From positions 1-64,000 of the forward strand of contig JBEVJC010000008.1 in the NCBI GenBank assembly GCA_040510375.1: a DNA stretch of 64,000 bases, written 5' to 3'. How positions within the stretch are numbered: position 1 is the first letter of the stretch; the number at the start of each line of letters is the position of its first letter. Origin of the DNA: JBEVJC01 sp040510375 (GTDB lineage Bacteria > Bacteroidota > Bacteroidia > Chitinophagales > Chitinophagaceae). Positions 49,400 through 58,440 of this stretch are shown in pieces. The position numbers and the translations under genes are program-made. Below the pieces are notes generated by a model. That model made no database searches and was not told the DNA's origin. It saw nothing but the letters and a program-made list of their open reading frames with translations.

Positions 49400-51736
49400 T
49401 TATCCTTCCTGAGGATTCTGTTCCTGTCTGGGGTTCCGGTCATGATCGCCGTTTGACTGAGACCCGCGATCTCCGCGGTCTCCACCACGATCACCGCGAT
49501 CTCCACGATCACCACGATCACCACGATCTCCGCCACCACGGGGACCACGATCTCCGCCGCCACGAGGACCGCGGTCACCACCACGATCATCCCGGTCGTC
49601 ACTTCCTTCGGGTTTCGGGATCAGGATCTTCCTTGATAATTTAAACTTACCAGTCTTGGGATCAGTACCGATGAGTTTCACTTTGAAAGTATCTCCTTCA
49701 CGAACAATTCCTTCAAGTGTTTCCAGTCGCTTGTGGCTGATTTCGCTGATATGCACCAGGCCTTGTTTGCCAGGCATAAATTCAACAAATGCACCAAACG
49801 GCATAACGGTTTTGACTACTGAATCATAAACATCACCGACACTTGGAACCGCCGTGATACCCTTGATCCAGGCCATCGCCCTTTCAACACCTTCTTTTTC
49901 CACACCGAAGATGCTTACCTCGCCCTGGTTATTAATTTCTTCAATATTGATAGTAGTTCCGGTTTCACGCTGCATTTCCTGTATAACCTTACCACCTGGT
50001 CCGATCACTGCACCTATGAACTCGCGGTCGATCACGATCTTCACCATTCTCGGAGCATGCGCCTTCACTTCTACCCTTGCTTCCGGCATACATTCGTACA
50101 TCGCATCGAGGATATGTAAACGTCCGCGGCGAGCCTGGTCAAGTGCCTGCTGCATCACTTCCATTTTCAATCCGTCAACCTTGATATCCATCTGTACACC
50201 AGTGATACCATCACGGGTTCCGGTTACTTTAAAGTCCATATCACCCAGATGATCTTCATCACCCAGGATATCGGTGAGTACAGCAAACTTATCACCCTTG
50301 GTGATCAGTCCCATGGCCACACCCGATACGTGTTTTGGAATAGGTACACCCGCATCCATCAGTGCAAGTGAACCCGCACAGACAGTTGCCATGGATGAGG
50401 AACCGTTTGATTCAAGGATGTCACTTACTACACGCACGGTGTAAGCAAAATCACCTGTTGGCATCATCTGCTTCAGTGAACGCATTGCAAGGTTACCATG
50501 ACCCACTTCACGACGGCTTTGTCCGCGCATCATTTTCACCTCACCTGTTGAGAAGGGAGGGAAATTGTAATGCAGGAAAAATTTGGAATCATATGATTTG
50601 GCGGCACTCTCAACAAGTAATTCATCGAGGGCTGTACCGAATGTAACAGTTGTAAGGGATTGTGTTTCGCCACGTGTGAAAAGCGCTGCACCATGTGGTG
50701 AAGGCAGTACATCTACTTCCATATCCAGCGGACGCACATCTTCCAGGCCACGGCCATCCAGGCGTACGCGTTCGTCGAGGATCATATCACGTACCACATA
50801 ATACTGCAGGTCGCTGTAATAAGTGGATGCGAGTTTTTTTGTAAGATCAGGCAGTGTTTCATTTTCTGCCAGTTCCGATTTCAGATAAGTAATCAGCTCT
50901 TCCTTGATCGCTGCAAAACGATCGGTGCGTTCATGTTTTGGAAGTGCAGCCTTGGCTACTTCATAAACTTTCTGCCTTGCGAAAGCATTTACTTTTTCTT
51001 CCAGTGCTGGATCAGTAACGGGTTTTGTATAATCCCTTTTACCTTTCACACCTTTCAGGTCGCGGAGTTCTTCCTGTGCCCTGATCTGCAGACGGATGGC
51101 TTCATGCGCCACCTGTAAAACCTTTACCAGGTCAGCTTCACTGCATTCTTTTGCCTCACCTTCCACCATCATCAGGTTCTTGTCAGTTGCGGCAACCAGG
51201 AATTCAAAATCCGACTCCTCCAGTTCACTGCGGGTCGGGTTGATAATATATTCACCATTTACACGGCCAACGCGTACTTCCGAAATAACTTCCTTGATGG
51301 GAATATCGGATACAGCCAGTGCAGCTGAAGCAGCCAGGCAGGCCATTGCATCCGGCATGATCTCCGCATCGCTGGAAATCAGCGATACCAGTACCTGCAC
51401 TTCGCATAAATAATCATCGGGGAATAAGGGACGCAGCGCGCGATCAATCAGGCGGCTGGTGAGGATTTCGTAATCATTGAGACGGGCTTCCCTTTTGAAG
51501 AAGGAGCCGGGGATACGGCCAGCAGAAGCAAACTTTTCCTGGTAATCAACCGTCAGCGGGAAAAAGCTCTGGCCTTCTTTAGGCTCTTTGTTGGCTACCA
51601 CGGTAGCCAGGATCATGCAATTTCCGATAGAAACCGTAACGGCTCCATCGGCCTGGCGGGCGAGGCGACCGGTTTCGATGGTCACCATCCGTCCACCGCC
51701 TATATCGAAGGTCTTGCGAATTGGTTGTTGTAACAT
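49400..51736 (-). CDS. pnp: Polyribonucleotide nucleotidyltransferase (PNPase) with Arg/Gly/Asp tail
   Basis: Phosphorolytic 3'-5' exoribonuclease. The 778-residue protein contains two RNase PH domains (QADGAVTVSIGNCMILATVV; second with GRGLEDVRPLDMEVD and MRGQSRREVGHGNLAMRSL), an alpha linker, a KH domain (VIGPGGKVIQEMQRETG) and an S1 domain (VGDVYDSVVKTVMPFGAFVEFMPGKQGLVHISEIS). The last about 70 residues are an Arg/Gly/Asp repeat tail (DRGDRGDRGDRGD type) as in RNA-binding RGG proteins. It follows rpsO on the same strand, 193 bp downstream, the classic rpsO-pnp order, with a hairpin between. Confidence 0.97.
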   Translation of the reverse strand: MLQQPIRKTFDIGGGRMVTIETGRLARQADGAVTVSIGNCMILATVVANKEPKEGQSFFPLTVDYQEKFASAGRIPGSFFKREARLNDYEILTSRLIDRALRPLFPDDYLCEVQVLVSLISSDAEIMPDAMACLAASAALAVSDIPIKEVISEVRVGRVNGEYIINPTRSELEESDFEFLVAATDKNLMMVEGEAKECSEADLVKVLQVAHEAIRLQIRAQEELRDLKGVKGKRDYTKPVTDPALEEKVNAFARQKVYEVAKAALPKHERTDRFAAIKEELITYLKSELAENETLPDLTKKLASTYYSDLQYYVVRDMILDERVRLDGRGLEDVRPLDMEVDVLPSPHGAALFTRGETQSLTTVTFGTALDELLVESAAKSYDSKFFLHYNFPPFSTGEVKMMRGQSRREVGHGNLAMRSLKQMMPTGDFAYTVRVVSDILESNGSSSMATVCAGSLALMDAGVPIPKHVSGVAMGLITKGDKFAVLTDILGDEDHLGDMDFKVTGTRDGITGVQMDIKVDGLKMEVMQQALDQARRGRLHILDAMYECMPEARVEVKAHAPRMVKIVIDREFIGAVIGPGGKVIQEMQRETGTTINIEEINNQGEVSIFGVEKEGVERAMAWIKGITAVPSVGDVYDSVVKTVMPFGAFVEFMPGKQGLVHISEISHKRLETLEGIVREGDTFKVKLIGTDPKTGKFKLSRKILIPKPEGSDDRDDRGGDRGPRGGGDRGPRGGGDRGDRGDRGDRGDRGGDRGDRGSQSNGDHDRNPRQEQNPQEG
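49462..49600. repeat. Low-complexity tract encoding the PNPase Arg/Gly/Asp tail
   Basis: Short near-repeats of the type CCACGATCAC / CACGATCTCCGC encode DRG and GGDRG units. The tract is prone to slippage. Confidence 0.75.
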
Positions 51737-51813
51737 AAAATTTCAGGTTTGGTTCCGGGGAATGACAAGCAACACCCTGGAATATTTTGTGAGTATTAAC
51801 CCGATAAAAACAG

Positions 51814-51846
51814 TTATTCCCAACATTTATTAAAAGTTGGGAATAA
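51814..51846 (-). terminator. Hairpin between rpsO and pnp
   Basis: Perfect 11-bp arms TTATTCCCAAC and GTTGGGAATAA, loop of 11 bases. On the minus strand it is followed by CTGTTTTTATC, so it can act as a weak terminator after rpsO or as a processing hairpin in the pnp leader. Confidence 0.6.
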
Positions 51847-51928
51847 TCGTTTATATAAGTTCAAGCTTTCGGATCGCTGTAACTACTGAAATAAAGGACA
51901 TTCCCATGAAAGGCCGGGGCCTCCATGA

Positions 51929-52198
51929 TTACTTCCTTAATCCGAGTGTCTGGATCAGCTGGCGATAACCGGTAAGGTTAGTTTTTTGAAGATAGTTCAG
52001 TAATGATTTACGGTTACCTACCAGTTTAATCAGGCCACGGTTGCTTGAGAAATCTTTTTTGTTCTGCTGGATATGTCCGCTGATCATTGTGATCCGTTCA
52101 GTCAGCTGAGCGATCTGGCCTTCAATCGATCCGGTGTTGGTTGCCTTGCCACCGAATTCGGTGAAAATGCTTGCTGTTTTTTCTTTTGTAAGAGGCAT
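51929..52198 (-). CDS. rpsO: 30S ribosomal protein S15
   Basis: Primary 16S rRNA-binding protein of the small subunit platform. The 89-residue length is standard. Motifs: FGGKATNTGSIEGQIAQLTERI, LTERITMISGHIQQNKKDFSSNRGLIKLVGNRKSLLNYLQ, ending GYRQLIQTLGLRK. The ATG at 52198 (MPLTKEKTASIF) is the family start; an upstream in-frame ATG lies beyond the promoter at 52253. Followed by pnp. Confidence 0.97.
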   Translation of the reverse strand: MPLTKEKTASIFTEFGGKATNTGSIEGQIAQLTERITMISGHIQQNKKDFSSNRGLIKLVGNRKSLLNYLQKTNLTGYRQLIQTLGLRK

Positions 52199-52252
52199 CT
52201 TTGTTTTTTTTAAGGAGTCTTCCGATTTTACCCTATTATAATTTTGTGGCGG

Positions 52253-52282
52253 CAAAAGTACGTAACCTGCCCCGTATAGCAA
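52253..52282 (-). promoter_or_regulatory. Consensus promoter of rpsO
   Basis: On the minus strand TTG (52280-52282) and TACTTTTG (52253-52260) at exactly 19 bp, matching TTG-N19-TAnnTTTG. Confidence 0.75.
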
Positions 52283-52344
52283 AAAAACCGGCTGGTAAAA
52301 TCCGGATTTGCCTGCAATTTACCCCATTTTACTGTACCAGCCCC

Positions 52345-52352
52345 TAATTTTG
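52345..52352 (+). promoter_or_regulatory. -7 box of miaE
   Basis: TAATTTTG fits TAnnTTTG and ends 4 bp before the miaE ATG. Confidence 0.5.
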
Positions 52353-52356
52353 GGCG

Positions 52357-52965
52357 ATGGAACTCTCCCAGGATACAAAAAACATACTTGGCCTGCAATT
52401 ACCAACCGATCCGAGATGGGTCGACCTGGCCGGAATTTCCCTCGAGGGAATCCTGACCGACCATGCCTATTGCGAACAGAAAGCGGCGACAACCTGTATC
52501 ACCCTGATCCAGCGTTATAGTGATAAAGTGGAACTGGTTACAGCACTTGCACCCATTGTTACCGAAGAATGGGGGCATTTCCGGCTGGTCCTGGCTGAAT
52601 TGCATAAACGCGGACTCACACTTGGCAAACAACGGAAAGACCAGTACGTGAATAAACTGATGGAGTTTCAACGCAAAGGCGGTCATTACGACGACCGTTT
52701 TCTGGACCACCTGCTCCTGATGGCATTGATTGAAGCAAGAAGTTGTGAACGGTTCAAACGTTTGAGCGAGGGACTGGATGACGATTACCTCCGCAATTTT
52801 TACCGGCGTTTTATGGAAAGTGAGGCCGGACATTATACCCTGTTCCTTGAACTTGCCGAAACCTATATGGATAAAAACAAGGTCCGGGATCGCTGGAAAG
52901 AATGGCTGGACCATGAATCGGAAATCATGGCAAGCCAGGAAGTACGTGGCGACCGCATCCACTAG
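52357..52965 (+). CDS. miaE: tRNA-(ms2io6A37) hydroxylase MiaE
   Basis: Hydroxylates the isopentenyl group of ms2i6A37 in tRNAs that read UNN codons. It is a 202-residue di-iron, ferritin-like four-helix protein. Metal-site helices read LTDHAYCEQKAATTCITLIQRY, TEEWGHFRLVLAELHKRGL, LIEARSCERFKRLSEGL and ESEAGHYTLFLELAETY, giving the expected Glu/ExxH pairs. The full set of ligands is present, so the enzyme should be active. Near-leaderless transcript; galM follows 76 bp on. Confidence 0.94.
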   Translation: MELSQDTKNILGLQLPTDPRWVDLAGISLEGILTDHAYCEQKAATTCITLIQRYSDKVELVTALAPIVTEEWGHFRLVLAELHKRGLTLGKQRKDQYVNKLMEFQRKGGHYDDRFLDHLLLMALIEARSCERFKRLSEGLDDDYLRNFYRRFMESEAGHYTLFLELAETYMDKNKVRDRWKEWLDHESEIMASQEVRGDRIH

Positions 52966-52979
52966 TGCTGTTAATAATT

Positions 52980-52987
52980 TATGTTTG
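52980..52987 (+). promoter_or_regulatory. -7 box before galM
   Basis: TATGTTTG fits TAnnTTTG, 54 bp before the galM ATG. Confidence 0.45.
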
Positions 52988-53041
52988 CCGGGACTGACCG
53001 GATTTTTTTTACCGCTTCTGCGAAACCACCAATACACAATC

Positions 53042-54094
53042 ATGCCTATCAACAAGGAACTGCAACTCCAGCACCAGGATAAGGATGTATTTATGTTCAC
53101 CCTGACCAATGCAAAGGGAACACAACTGAAGATCACCAACTACGGGGCAATCGTTATGGCACTGGAGATTACTTTACATGATGGCACCAGCACCGACCTT
53201 ATACTCGGACTCGATACCGCATCTGATTATATTTCCGGTCCATACCGAGATCTGAAAGCCAATCCTTTCTTTGGAGCATTCATCGGTCGCTTTGCCAACC
53301 GTATTGCCGGGGGCCGGTTCTCTATTGACGGAAAAGAATACCAGCTGGCACAGAACCTTTCGCCTGAACATCTTCATGGTGGCAACGAAGGATTTGACCA
53401 GAAGGTATGGGATCTGCAGTATTTTATTGATTCGCCGTATCCGCAACTTGGACTGCAGTATATCAGCCAGGATATGGAAGAAGGTTATCCCGGTAACCTG
53501 GTGGCACAGGTCCGTTATGGCCTGACCAACGATAATGAATTTATTATTGAGTATGGTGCTACAACCGACAGCCCTACCCTTTTTAATCCGACCAACCATT
53601 GTTATTTTAATCTCAATGGAGTCAACGGCAGTATCGCCGATCATGTACTGATGATCCCTTCTCCGGTTATACTTGAACAGGATGAATATTCCACTCCAAC
53701 CGGTAACCTGCTTGAGGTGGAAGACACGGTATATGATTTCAGGATACCGAAGACTGTCGGGCGCGACTGGAATCCTTTAAACGGATACGACCAGAGTTTT
53801 GTAGTTGGCCAGGATTTCCAGTCAGCCGCAGCTGAAATTTATTCACCATCAAGTGGTGTGCGTATGGAAGTTTTTTCCACTGCACCGGTGGTACATTTTT
53901 ACAGTGGTTCAGGTATTGAAAATATCAAAGGAAAAAATGGATTGGTGTATGAAGCATTCGCAGGGTTCAGTCTGGAAACACAGATTCATCCCAACGGCAT
54001 CAACATTTCCAATTTCCCGGATTCTGTACTGAGACCGGGTGAACAATTTACCAGCAGGACCATGTACCGGTTTACACAGGATCCTGCCTCCTGA
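53042..54094 (+). CDS. galM: Aldose 1-epimerase (galactose mutarotase)
   Basis: Interconverts alpha and beta anomers of hexoses. The 350-residue protein has the galactose-mutarotase fold with GAFIGRFANRIAGGRFSIDG, the active His in HLHGGNEGFDQKVW and NPTNHCYFNLNG, and the catalytic Glu in AGFSLETQIHPNGIN. Start ATG at 53042 (MPINKELQ) chosen because upstream sequence in frame lies within miaE. No signal peptide, so cytoplasmic. Substrate range (galactose, glucose, others) is not predictable. Confidence 0.94.
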   Translation: MPINKELQLQHQDKDVFMFTLTNAKGTQLKITNYGAIVMALEITLHDGTSTDLILGLDTASDYISGPYRDLKANPFFGAFIGRFANRIAGGRFSIDGKEYQLAQNLSPEHLHGGNEGFDQKVWDLQYFIDSPYPQLGLQYISQDMEEGYPGNLVAQVRYGLTNDNEFIIEYGATTDSPTLFNPTNHCYFNLNGVNGSIADHVLMIPSPVILEQDEYSTPTGNLLEVEDTVYDFRIPKTVGRDWNPLNGYDQSFVVGQDFQSAAAEIYSPSSGVRMEVFSTAPVVHFYSGSGIENIKGKNGLVYEAFAGFSLETQIHPNGINISNFPDSVLRPGEQFTSRTMYRFTQDPAS

Positions 54095-54188
54095 TAAAAT
54101 TCCAGATAGGTTCGCATCACTGGCACTAAGAAGCGGAAACCGTTCGCCATTATTAAAAGTGAGCAGCTTTATGGCATCATTAAATAAA

Positions 54189-55238
54189 TCATAACTGCTG
54201 CAATCCAGAAGCGTCCATATTCCCGGCCGCTTCAAAATAACTGATCTCCTCGGAAAGATTGATCAGCGGGAAACGCGACTGCAGTTCTTTTGTTTTTTCA
54301 AGATGGGATAAAAGGAACTGCCGGTGCGCACTGGTTGCGGGTTGCAGCGCCCGGTGTTTGCGGGCAATGAGAATCTTTTTTACTTCTGCCATTATTTTTT
54401 GTGAAGGCGCATCAATGCAATGGGCGGCAAATTTTTCCAGCACAAACGTGGTTGCCGCATAATTGGGATGTGCAAAATCGGTATCGTAAAAACGATAGTC
54501 GCGTAAAATATCGATCACCAGTTCGTAAGCAGGAAAATAATACAGGTTATCAAATTTCCCTGTCATATGATGAACAGCTTCAATCAGCCTGGCCTTGCTC
54601 CGGTTATTCTCCACCACCCCATCGCGCAGGTGCCGGACCGGACTAACAGTAAACAGGATTTTTATATCCGGGTTGATAATTTTCAGCCGGTAATAACAGG
54701 TATCCAGTAAAGTAATGGTCTCTCCGATATCCATCAGGTGTTTGTTAAACCAGCCGGCCGGCGCACGATGGCAGTTGGCAACAGGGAACGAACCTTTTAC
54801 AGCACTTGTATAAGTTGCCTCATCAACCATGTCCTGCTTCAACCGGTATGAAAAAGATGAACCAAGTGTAATAATGATCCAGTCGGCCTTTTTCAAAAAT
54901 TCATGTGTTCGCCGGATTGATTCGTTGGCGCCAGCCACCGCATTTTCCAGGTTAATATCTGAATACCTGGAATGATATGCCCAGCTGTTCCAGACCTCGT
55001 TCAACTGAAAAAAATCAGTCGTTGTCAACGGTTTGTTTTCGATATAGGAAATCAGCGCGGAACAAACACTGGCGGGATCAAACAGGATGCCGTTGGGATT
55101 CTGCATCACATCAAACTTAAGGTCGGCGAGGCTGTTGCCAATATGTTCGGTGAAACAGGAACCGATTAGTAATACCTTATTTCCATACCGGATGGGTTCA
55201 GGAAGGTTCTTTATATCAATGGGGGCCATGAACTCCAT
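54189..55238 (-). CDS. GSCFA domain protein
   Basis: A 349-residue GSCFA family protein, named after its GSCF motif, here in KVLLIGSCFTEHIGN near residues 22-36. Other family segments are FDVMQNPNGILFDPASV, EVWNSWAYHSRYSD, DWIIITLGSSFSY and LFTVSPVRHLRDGVVENNRSKARL. The fold resembles SGNH esterases, with a Ser and His pair in GSCF and VRHL, but activity is unproven. It is typical of Bacteroidota. Downstream of the HMG-CoA lyase gene by 21 bp. Confidence 0.92.
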   Translation of the reverse strand: MEFMAPIDIKNLPEPIRYGNKVLLIGSCFTEHIGNSLADLKFDVMQNPNGILFDPASVCSALISYIENKPLTTTDFFQLNEVWNSWAYHSRYSDINLENAVAGANESIRRTHEFLKKADWIIITLGSSFSYRLKQDMVDEATYTSAVKGSFPVANCHRAPAGWFNKHLMDIGETITLLDTCYYRLKIINPDIKILFTVSPVRHLRDGVVENNRSKARLIEAVHHMTGKFDNLYYFPAYELVIDILRDYRFYDTDFAHPNYAATTFVLEKFAAHCIDAPSQKIMAEVKKILIARKHRALQPATSAHRQFLLSHLEKTKELQSRFPLINLSEEISYFEAAGNMDASGLQQL

Positions 55239-55259
55239 TTACAATAATGCTTTTATTTT

Positions 55260-56123
55260 TTATACGGTATGAAAAATCTGTGCAGCCATACGCAGGCTTT
55301 GATCAAGGGCTTCTTTATTCAATCCATGAATCAGTTTGCGGTCATCCAGATAACCAATCATCAGTTCCATATCCATATTGCCCACCAGGTCATCACCGGC
55401 CATGGGGCAACCACCGATCCCTTTCAAAGCGCCATCAATACGCCGGCATCCGGCAATCAGGGCCGCGTCGAGTTTCGCTTTCCAGTTCGACGGTGATGAG
55501 TGAAGATGCACACCGATCTCTGTGTCGGGTAAAACACGGATAAGGTCAGCTGTGCTTTGCAATACCTGTTGTTCGGTTGCAAGCCCAACGGTATCGGCAA
55601 GCGAAATTGTTTTAACACCCAGTGAAACCAGTTTATGAGCCCAGTCAATTACAATGGTTGGAGAATATGGATCATCATACGGATTTCCAAAGCCCATTGA
55701 AATATATACCACCAGTTCTTTACCTGTGGCCTGGCAGATATCAGCTATTTTTTGCAGACGGATAAACGATTCCGCGATGGATGAGTTGGTATTCCGCATC
55801 TGGAATGTTTCCGAAATACTGAAGGGGAAACCGATGGAGTGGACCGCTTCAAAACCGGTAGCTTCTTTCGCTCCGCGTTCGTTGGCAACAATACAGAGAA
55901 GTTTTGTTTTTGTTTCCGAAAGATCAAGCGAGCGGAACACCGTGGCAGTGTCGGCCATTTGCGGAATGGCCGAATGGGAAACGAAACTTCCGGCGTCAAG
56001 TGTGTCAAAGCCTACATTCAGCAGGCCCTGGAGATAGCTGATCTTGGTATGGGTGGGAATAAATTCCTTCCAGCCCTGCATTGCATCCCTTGGACATTCC
56101 ACCAATTTTACGAACTCTGTCAT
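55260..56123 (-). CDS. Hydroxymethylglutaryl-CoA lyase
   Basis: Cleaves 3-hydroxy-3-methylglutaryl-CoA to acetoacetate and acetyl-CoA, in leucine breakdown. The 287-residue TIM-barrel enzyme keeps LVECPRDAMQG (catalytic Arg and Asp), FDTLDAGSFVSHSAIPQMAD, ISLADTVGLA, VHLHSSPSNWKAK with metal His residues and the active-site loop GIGGCPMAGDDLVGN with its Cys. Order and length are normal, all key residues are present. Same strand as GSCFA and cdd; an operon is possible. Confidence 0.94.
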   Translation of the reverse strand: MTEFVKLVECPRDAMQGWKEFIPTHTKISYLQGLLNVGFDTLDAGSFVSHSAIPQMADTATVFRSLDLSETKTKLLCIVANERGAKEATGFEAVHSIGFPFSISETFQMRNTNSSIAESFIRLQKIADICQATGKELVVYISMGFGNPYDDPYSPTIVIDWAHKLVSLGVKTISLADTVGLATEQQVLQSTADLIRVLPDTEIGVHLHSSPSNWKAKLDAALIAGCRRIDGALKGIGGCPMAGDDLVGNMDMELMIGYLDDRKLIHGLNKEALDQSLRMAAQIFHTV

Positions 56124-56148
56124 GATGCAAAATTAAATGGAATATCGA

Positions 56149-56634
56149 TCATCCGATTTCGGTAGGCAGAAAGGCAAAGGGTAAAAGATCGGTAGCCGTG
56201 TCAACTATAATGATTTCTCCTTCCTGTCCGCCCAGGATCAGCCGCATCGGTTTTCCGCCCCGGATCTCTGATTCCTGCAATGCCTGGCGGCACATACCGC
56301 AGGGTGAAATGGGATGGTCGCTTTTCACGAGGTCACTTTCATAACTGATGGCAAGTGTATCAATCGCCACACCCGGGAACAATACCGAAGCGCTACCCAG
56401 GAGCACCCGCTCTGCACAGATCCCCACCGGGAAACTGGCGTTTTCCTGGTTGGTGCCTGCAACGATCTCTCCGTTTGCAAGCCTTGCTGCTGCACCTACC
56501 CTGAATTTTGAATAAGGGGCATAGGCGTCAACTGTTACAGCGCGCGCACGGGCCAGCAACGCTGCATCAGCTGATTCAAGGTCGCGGATATCCTGGACGA
56601 TCCCGTAGGTGAATTCAATTTTCTTCTTTTCCAT
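56149..56634 (-). CDS. cdd: Cytidine deaminase
   Basis: Zinc hydrolase that deaminates cytidine and deoxycytidine. The 161-residue protein has the tetrameric-form motifs: YSKFRVGAAARLANGE, NASFPVGICAERVLL (Cys and catalytic Glu) and HPISPCGMCRQALQE (two Cys ligands). Start at 56634 (MEKKKIEF) preferred to an ATG 6 codons earlier. HMG-CoA lyase follows 25 bp downstream. Confidence 0.95.
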   Translation of the reverse strand: MEKKKIEFTYGIVQDIRDLESADAALLARARAVTVDAYAPYSKFRVGAAARLANGEIVAGTNQENASFPVGICAERVLLGSASVLFPGVAIDTLAISYESDLVKSDHPISPCGMCRQALQESEIRGGKPMRLILGGQEGEIIIVDTATDLLPFAFLPTEIG

Positions 56635-56650
56635 ACAATCAATTGTCGAC

Positions 56651-56674
56651 AAAAATGCCCCTCGGGAGGGGCAT
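56651..56674 (-). terminator. Intrinsic terminator after lepB
   Basis: Perfect ATGCCCCTC / GAGGGGCAT hairpin, followed on the minus strand by TTTTTG. It isolates lepB from cdd. Confidence 0.85.
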
Positions 56675-56690
56675 CTAAAGTTAAGTTATT

Positions 56691-58268
56691 TTATTTCACG
56701 ATCTTAAATAAACGATTCCATCGGGGGCCATGGTCATAACTGAACCAGATCATCCAGGCTTTTCCCACAATCCGGTCTTCCGGCACAAAACCCCAGAACC
56801 GGCTGTCCTGCGAACCCTGGCGGTTGTCTCCCATCATCCAGTAATATTCCAGGCCGAATGTATAACTGGTCACTTCCTTACCATTCAATATAAACTTACC
56901 GTTGACCATATTAAAGTCATTGTGTTCATATACACGGATGGCACGCACGTATTCTGAATAATTCTGTGGAGTAAGCTGGATGGTCCCACCCTTTTTGGGG
57001 ATCACAATCGGACCATAATTATCCACTGTCCATTTATGCAGCGTATCAAACGGGAAAATAGAATTTGCATCGATATTATCGTTGTAATAAGGTTCCACCT
57101 TATCCACGAATTCGGATTTTTTTAAAATAGCTTCTTCGTTCTGGGTCAGGTTGACAATATAAGTGGGAGGTCCGCCATCAAGGTCGGAACCACCATCGGC
57201 CGACTCATTCACCATGATTCCCAGATCACGCAGGTACTCCACACTCAACATACGTCCGGGTTTCACCGTTACATTGTAATGGCGTTCGGAAAATGGAGGG
57301 AATGGTTGTTGTTTACCATTGAGGAATACCACTCCGTTAATGATCTGCAGGGTATCACCCCCGACCGCGATACATCTTTTGATATAGTTGTCGGTCTTGT
57401 CCACCGGATGGGTGACCACAGGTTTCAGGTTTTCACTCGACTCCACGGCCTGGCGCCCATAACGGCGCACCAGTGCTGAGAAAGGTTCGCGTGATTCGAA
57501 TTCCGGACGGTGTACCACCGTATCCCCTTCCGGGAAATTGAAGACCACCACATCACCTCGTTTGGGAGAAGTAGCGAACCAGCGGATATAGGGCAGTTGC
57601 ACAAGGGTTGTGTAAGATTTGCCGTTGGTTACCGGAAGATAATTATGAACGAAGGGTACCGATAATGGTGTGTTGGGAATCCTTGGGCCATAACTGAGTT
57701 TACTTACAAACAGGAAGTCCTGCACCAGTAATGTTTTCTCCATTGACCCGGAGGGGATCACATAGGCTTCAAAAATAAATGTGCGGATAAGTGTTGCTGC
57801 AACAATCGCAAAAACAGCTGCATCCACCCATTCACGCCATCCTGCTTTTTTATGTTTAAGTACTCCTTCAGGTCCGATATAACGTGGGATATGATCCTTC
57901 GAATATTTTTTTCCGCTGCTTTTTTCCGATTCTGCTTTTTTAACTTTATTGGCCAGCCAGGGAAAATAGGCAAAGGCAAAAAGCGCGGCCATGGTATGAT
58001 CACGTAATGAAAAACGGTTGAAAGCCTTGGCGAATTCAATAAAAATGCCGGGCGTAATAAACCAGCCGACCACCGGGATAAATTGCCAGAATACCCAGTG
58101 TTTGGGCCTGCCGGCAATTTCCTGCATCACCCAGGTATTATAAAATGGAATGTAGGCAGCGGAAGCGGGTTTGCCAGCTTTTACAAAAAGCCGGGCCAGT
58201 CCGAATGAAGGCAGGAACACAAGCAGGGTACCGATCAGGTAAATAACAAATAAATGGTATAAAGGCAT
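56691..58268 (-). CDS. lepB: Signal peptidase I
   Basis: Removes Sec signal peptides at the outer face of the inner membrane. The 525 residues are longer than the about 320 of E. coli, due to an N-terminal extension of several membrane helices (MPLYHLFVIYLIGTLLVFLP, ...WFITPGIFIEF, HTMAALFAFAYFPWL) before the catalytic domain. Catalytic Ser175 lies in IPSGSMEKTLL and the general base Lys in NYIKRCIAVGGDTLQI; box E is MMGDNRQGSQDSRFWG. The extension is common in Bacteroidota LepB. Own terminator. Confidence 0.96.
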   Translation of the reverse strand: MPLYHLFVIYLIGTLLVFLPSFGLARLFVKAGKPASAAYIPFYNTWVMQEIAGRPKHWVFWQFIPVVGWFITPGIFIEFAKAFNRFSLRDHTMAALFAFAYFPWLANKVKKAESEKSSGKKYSKDHIPRYIGPEGVLKHKKAGWREWVDAAVFAIVAATLIRTFIFEAYVIPSGSMEKTLLVQDFLFVSKLSYGPRIPNTPLSVPFVHNYLPVTNGKSYTTLVQLPYIRWFATSPKRGDVVVFNFPEGDTVVHRPEFESREPFSALVRRYGRQAVESSENLKPVVTHPVDKTDNYIKRCIAVGGDTLQIINGVVFLNGKQQPFPPFSERHYNVTVKPGRMLSVEYLRDLGIMVNESADGGSDLDGGPPTYIVNLTQNEEAILKKSEFVDKVEPYYNDNIDANSIFPFDTLHKWTVDNYGPIVIPKKGGTIQLTPQNYSEYVRAIRVYEHNDFNMVNGKFILNGKEVTSYTFGLEYYWMMGDNRQGSQDSRFWGFVPEDRIVGKAWMIWFSYDHGPRWNRLFKIVK

Positions 58269-58440
58269 GTACCGAATGTTTTAGTATAACGATCAAAAAT
58301 AACATTATAATCTTCCCTTGCCGATTCCCCCGATGAAAACTTCTGATAAAAACGGTGGCCGGGGGAACGATGCGGGTGAACTGCAAATAAACGCCGGTCA
58401 GCGGTAAATCCAGCGGGGATTTAACAGTTGCAGGAACGTT

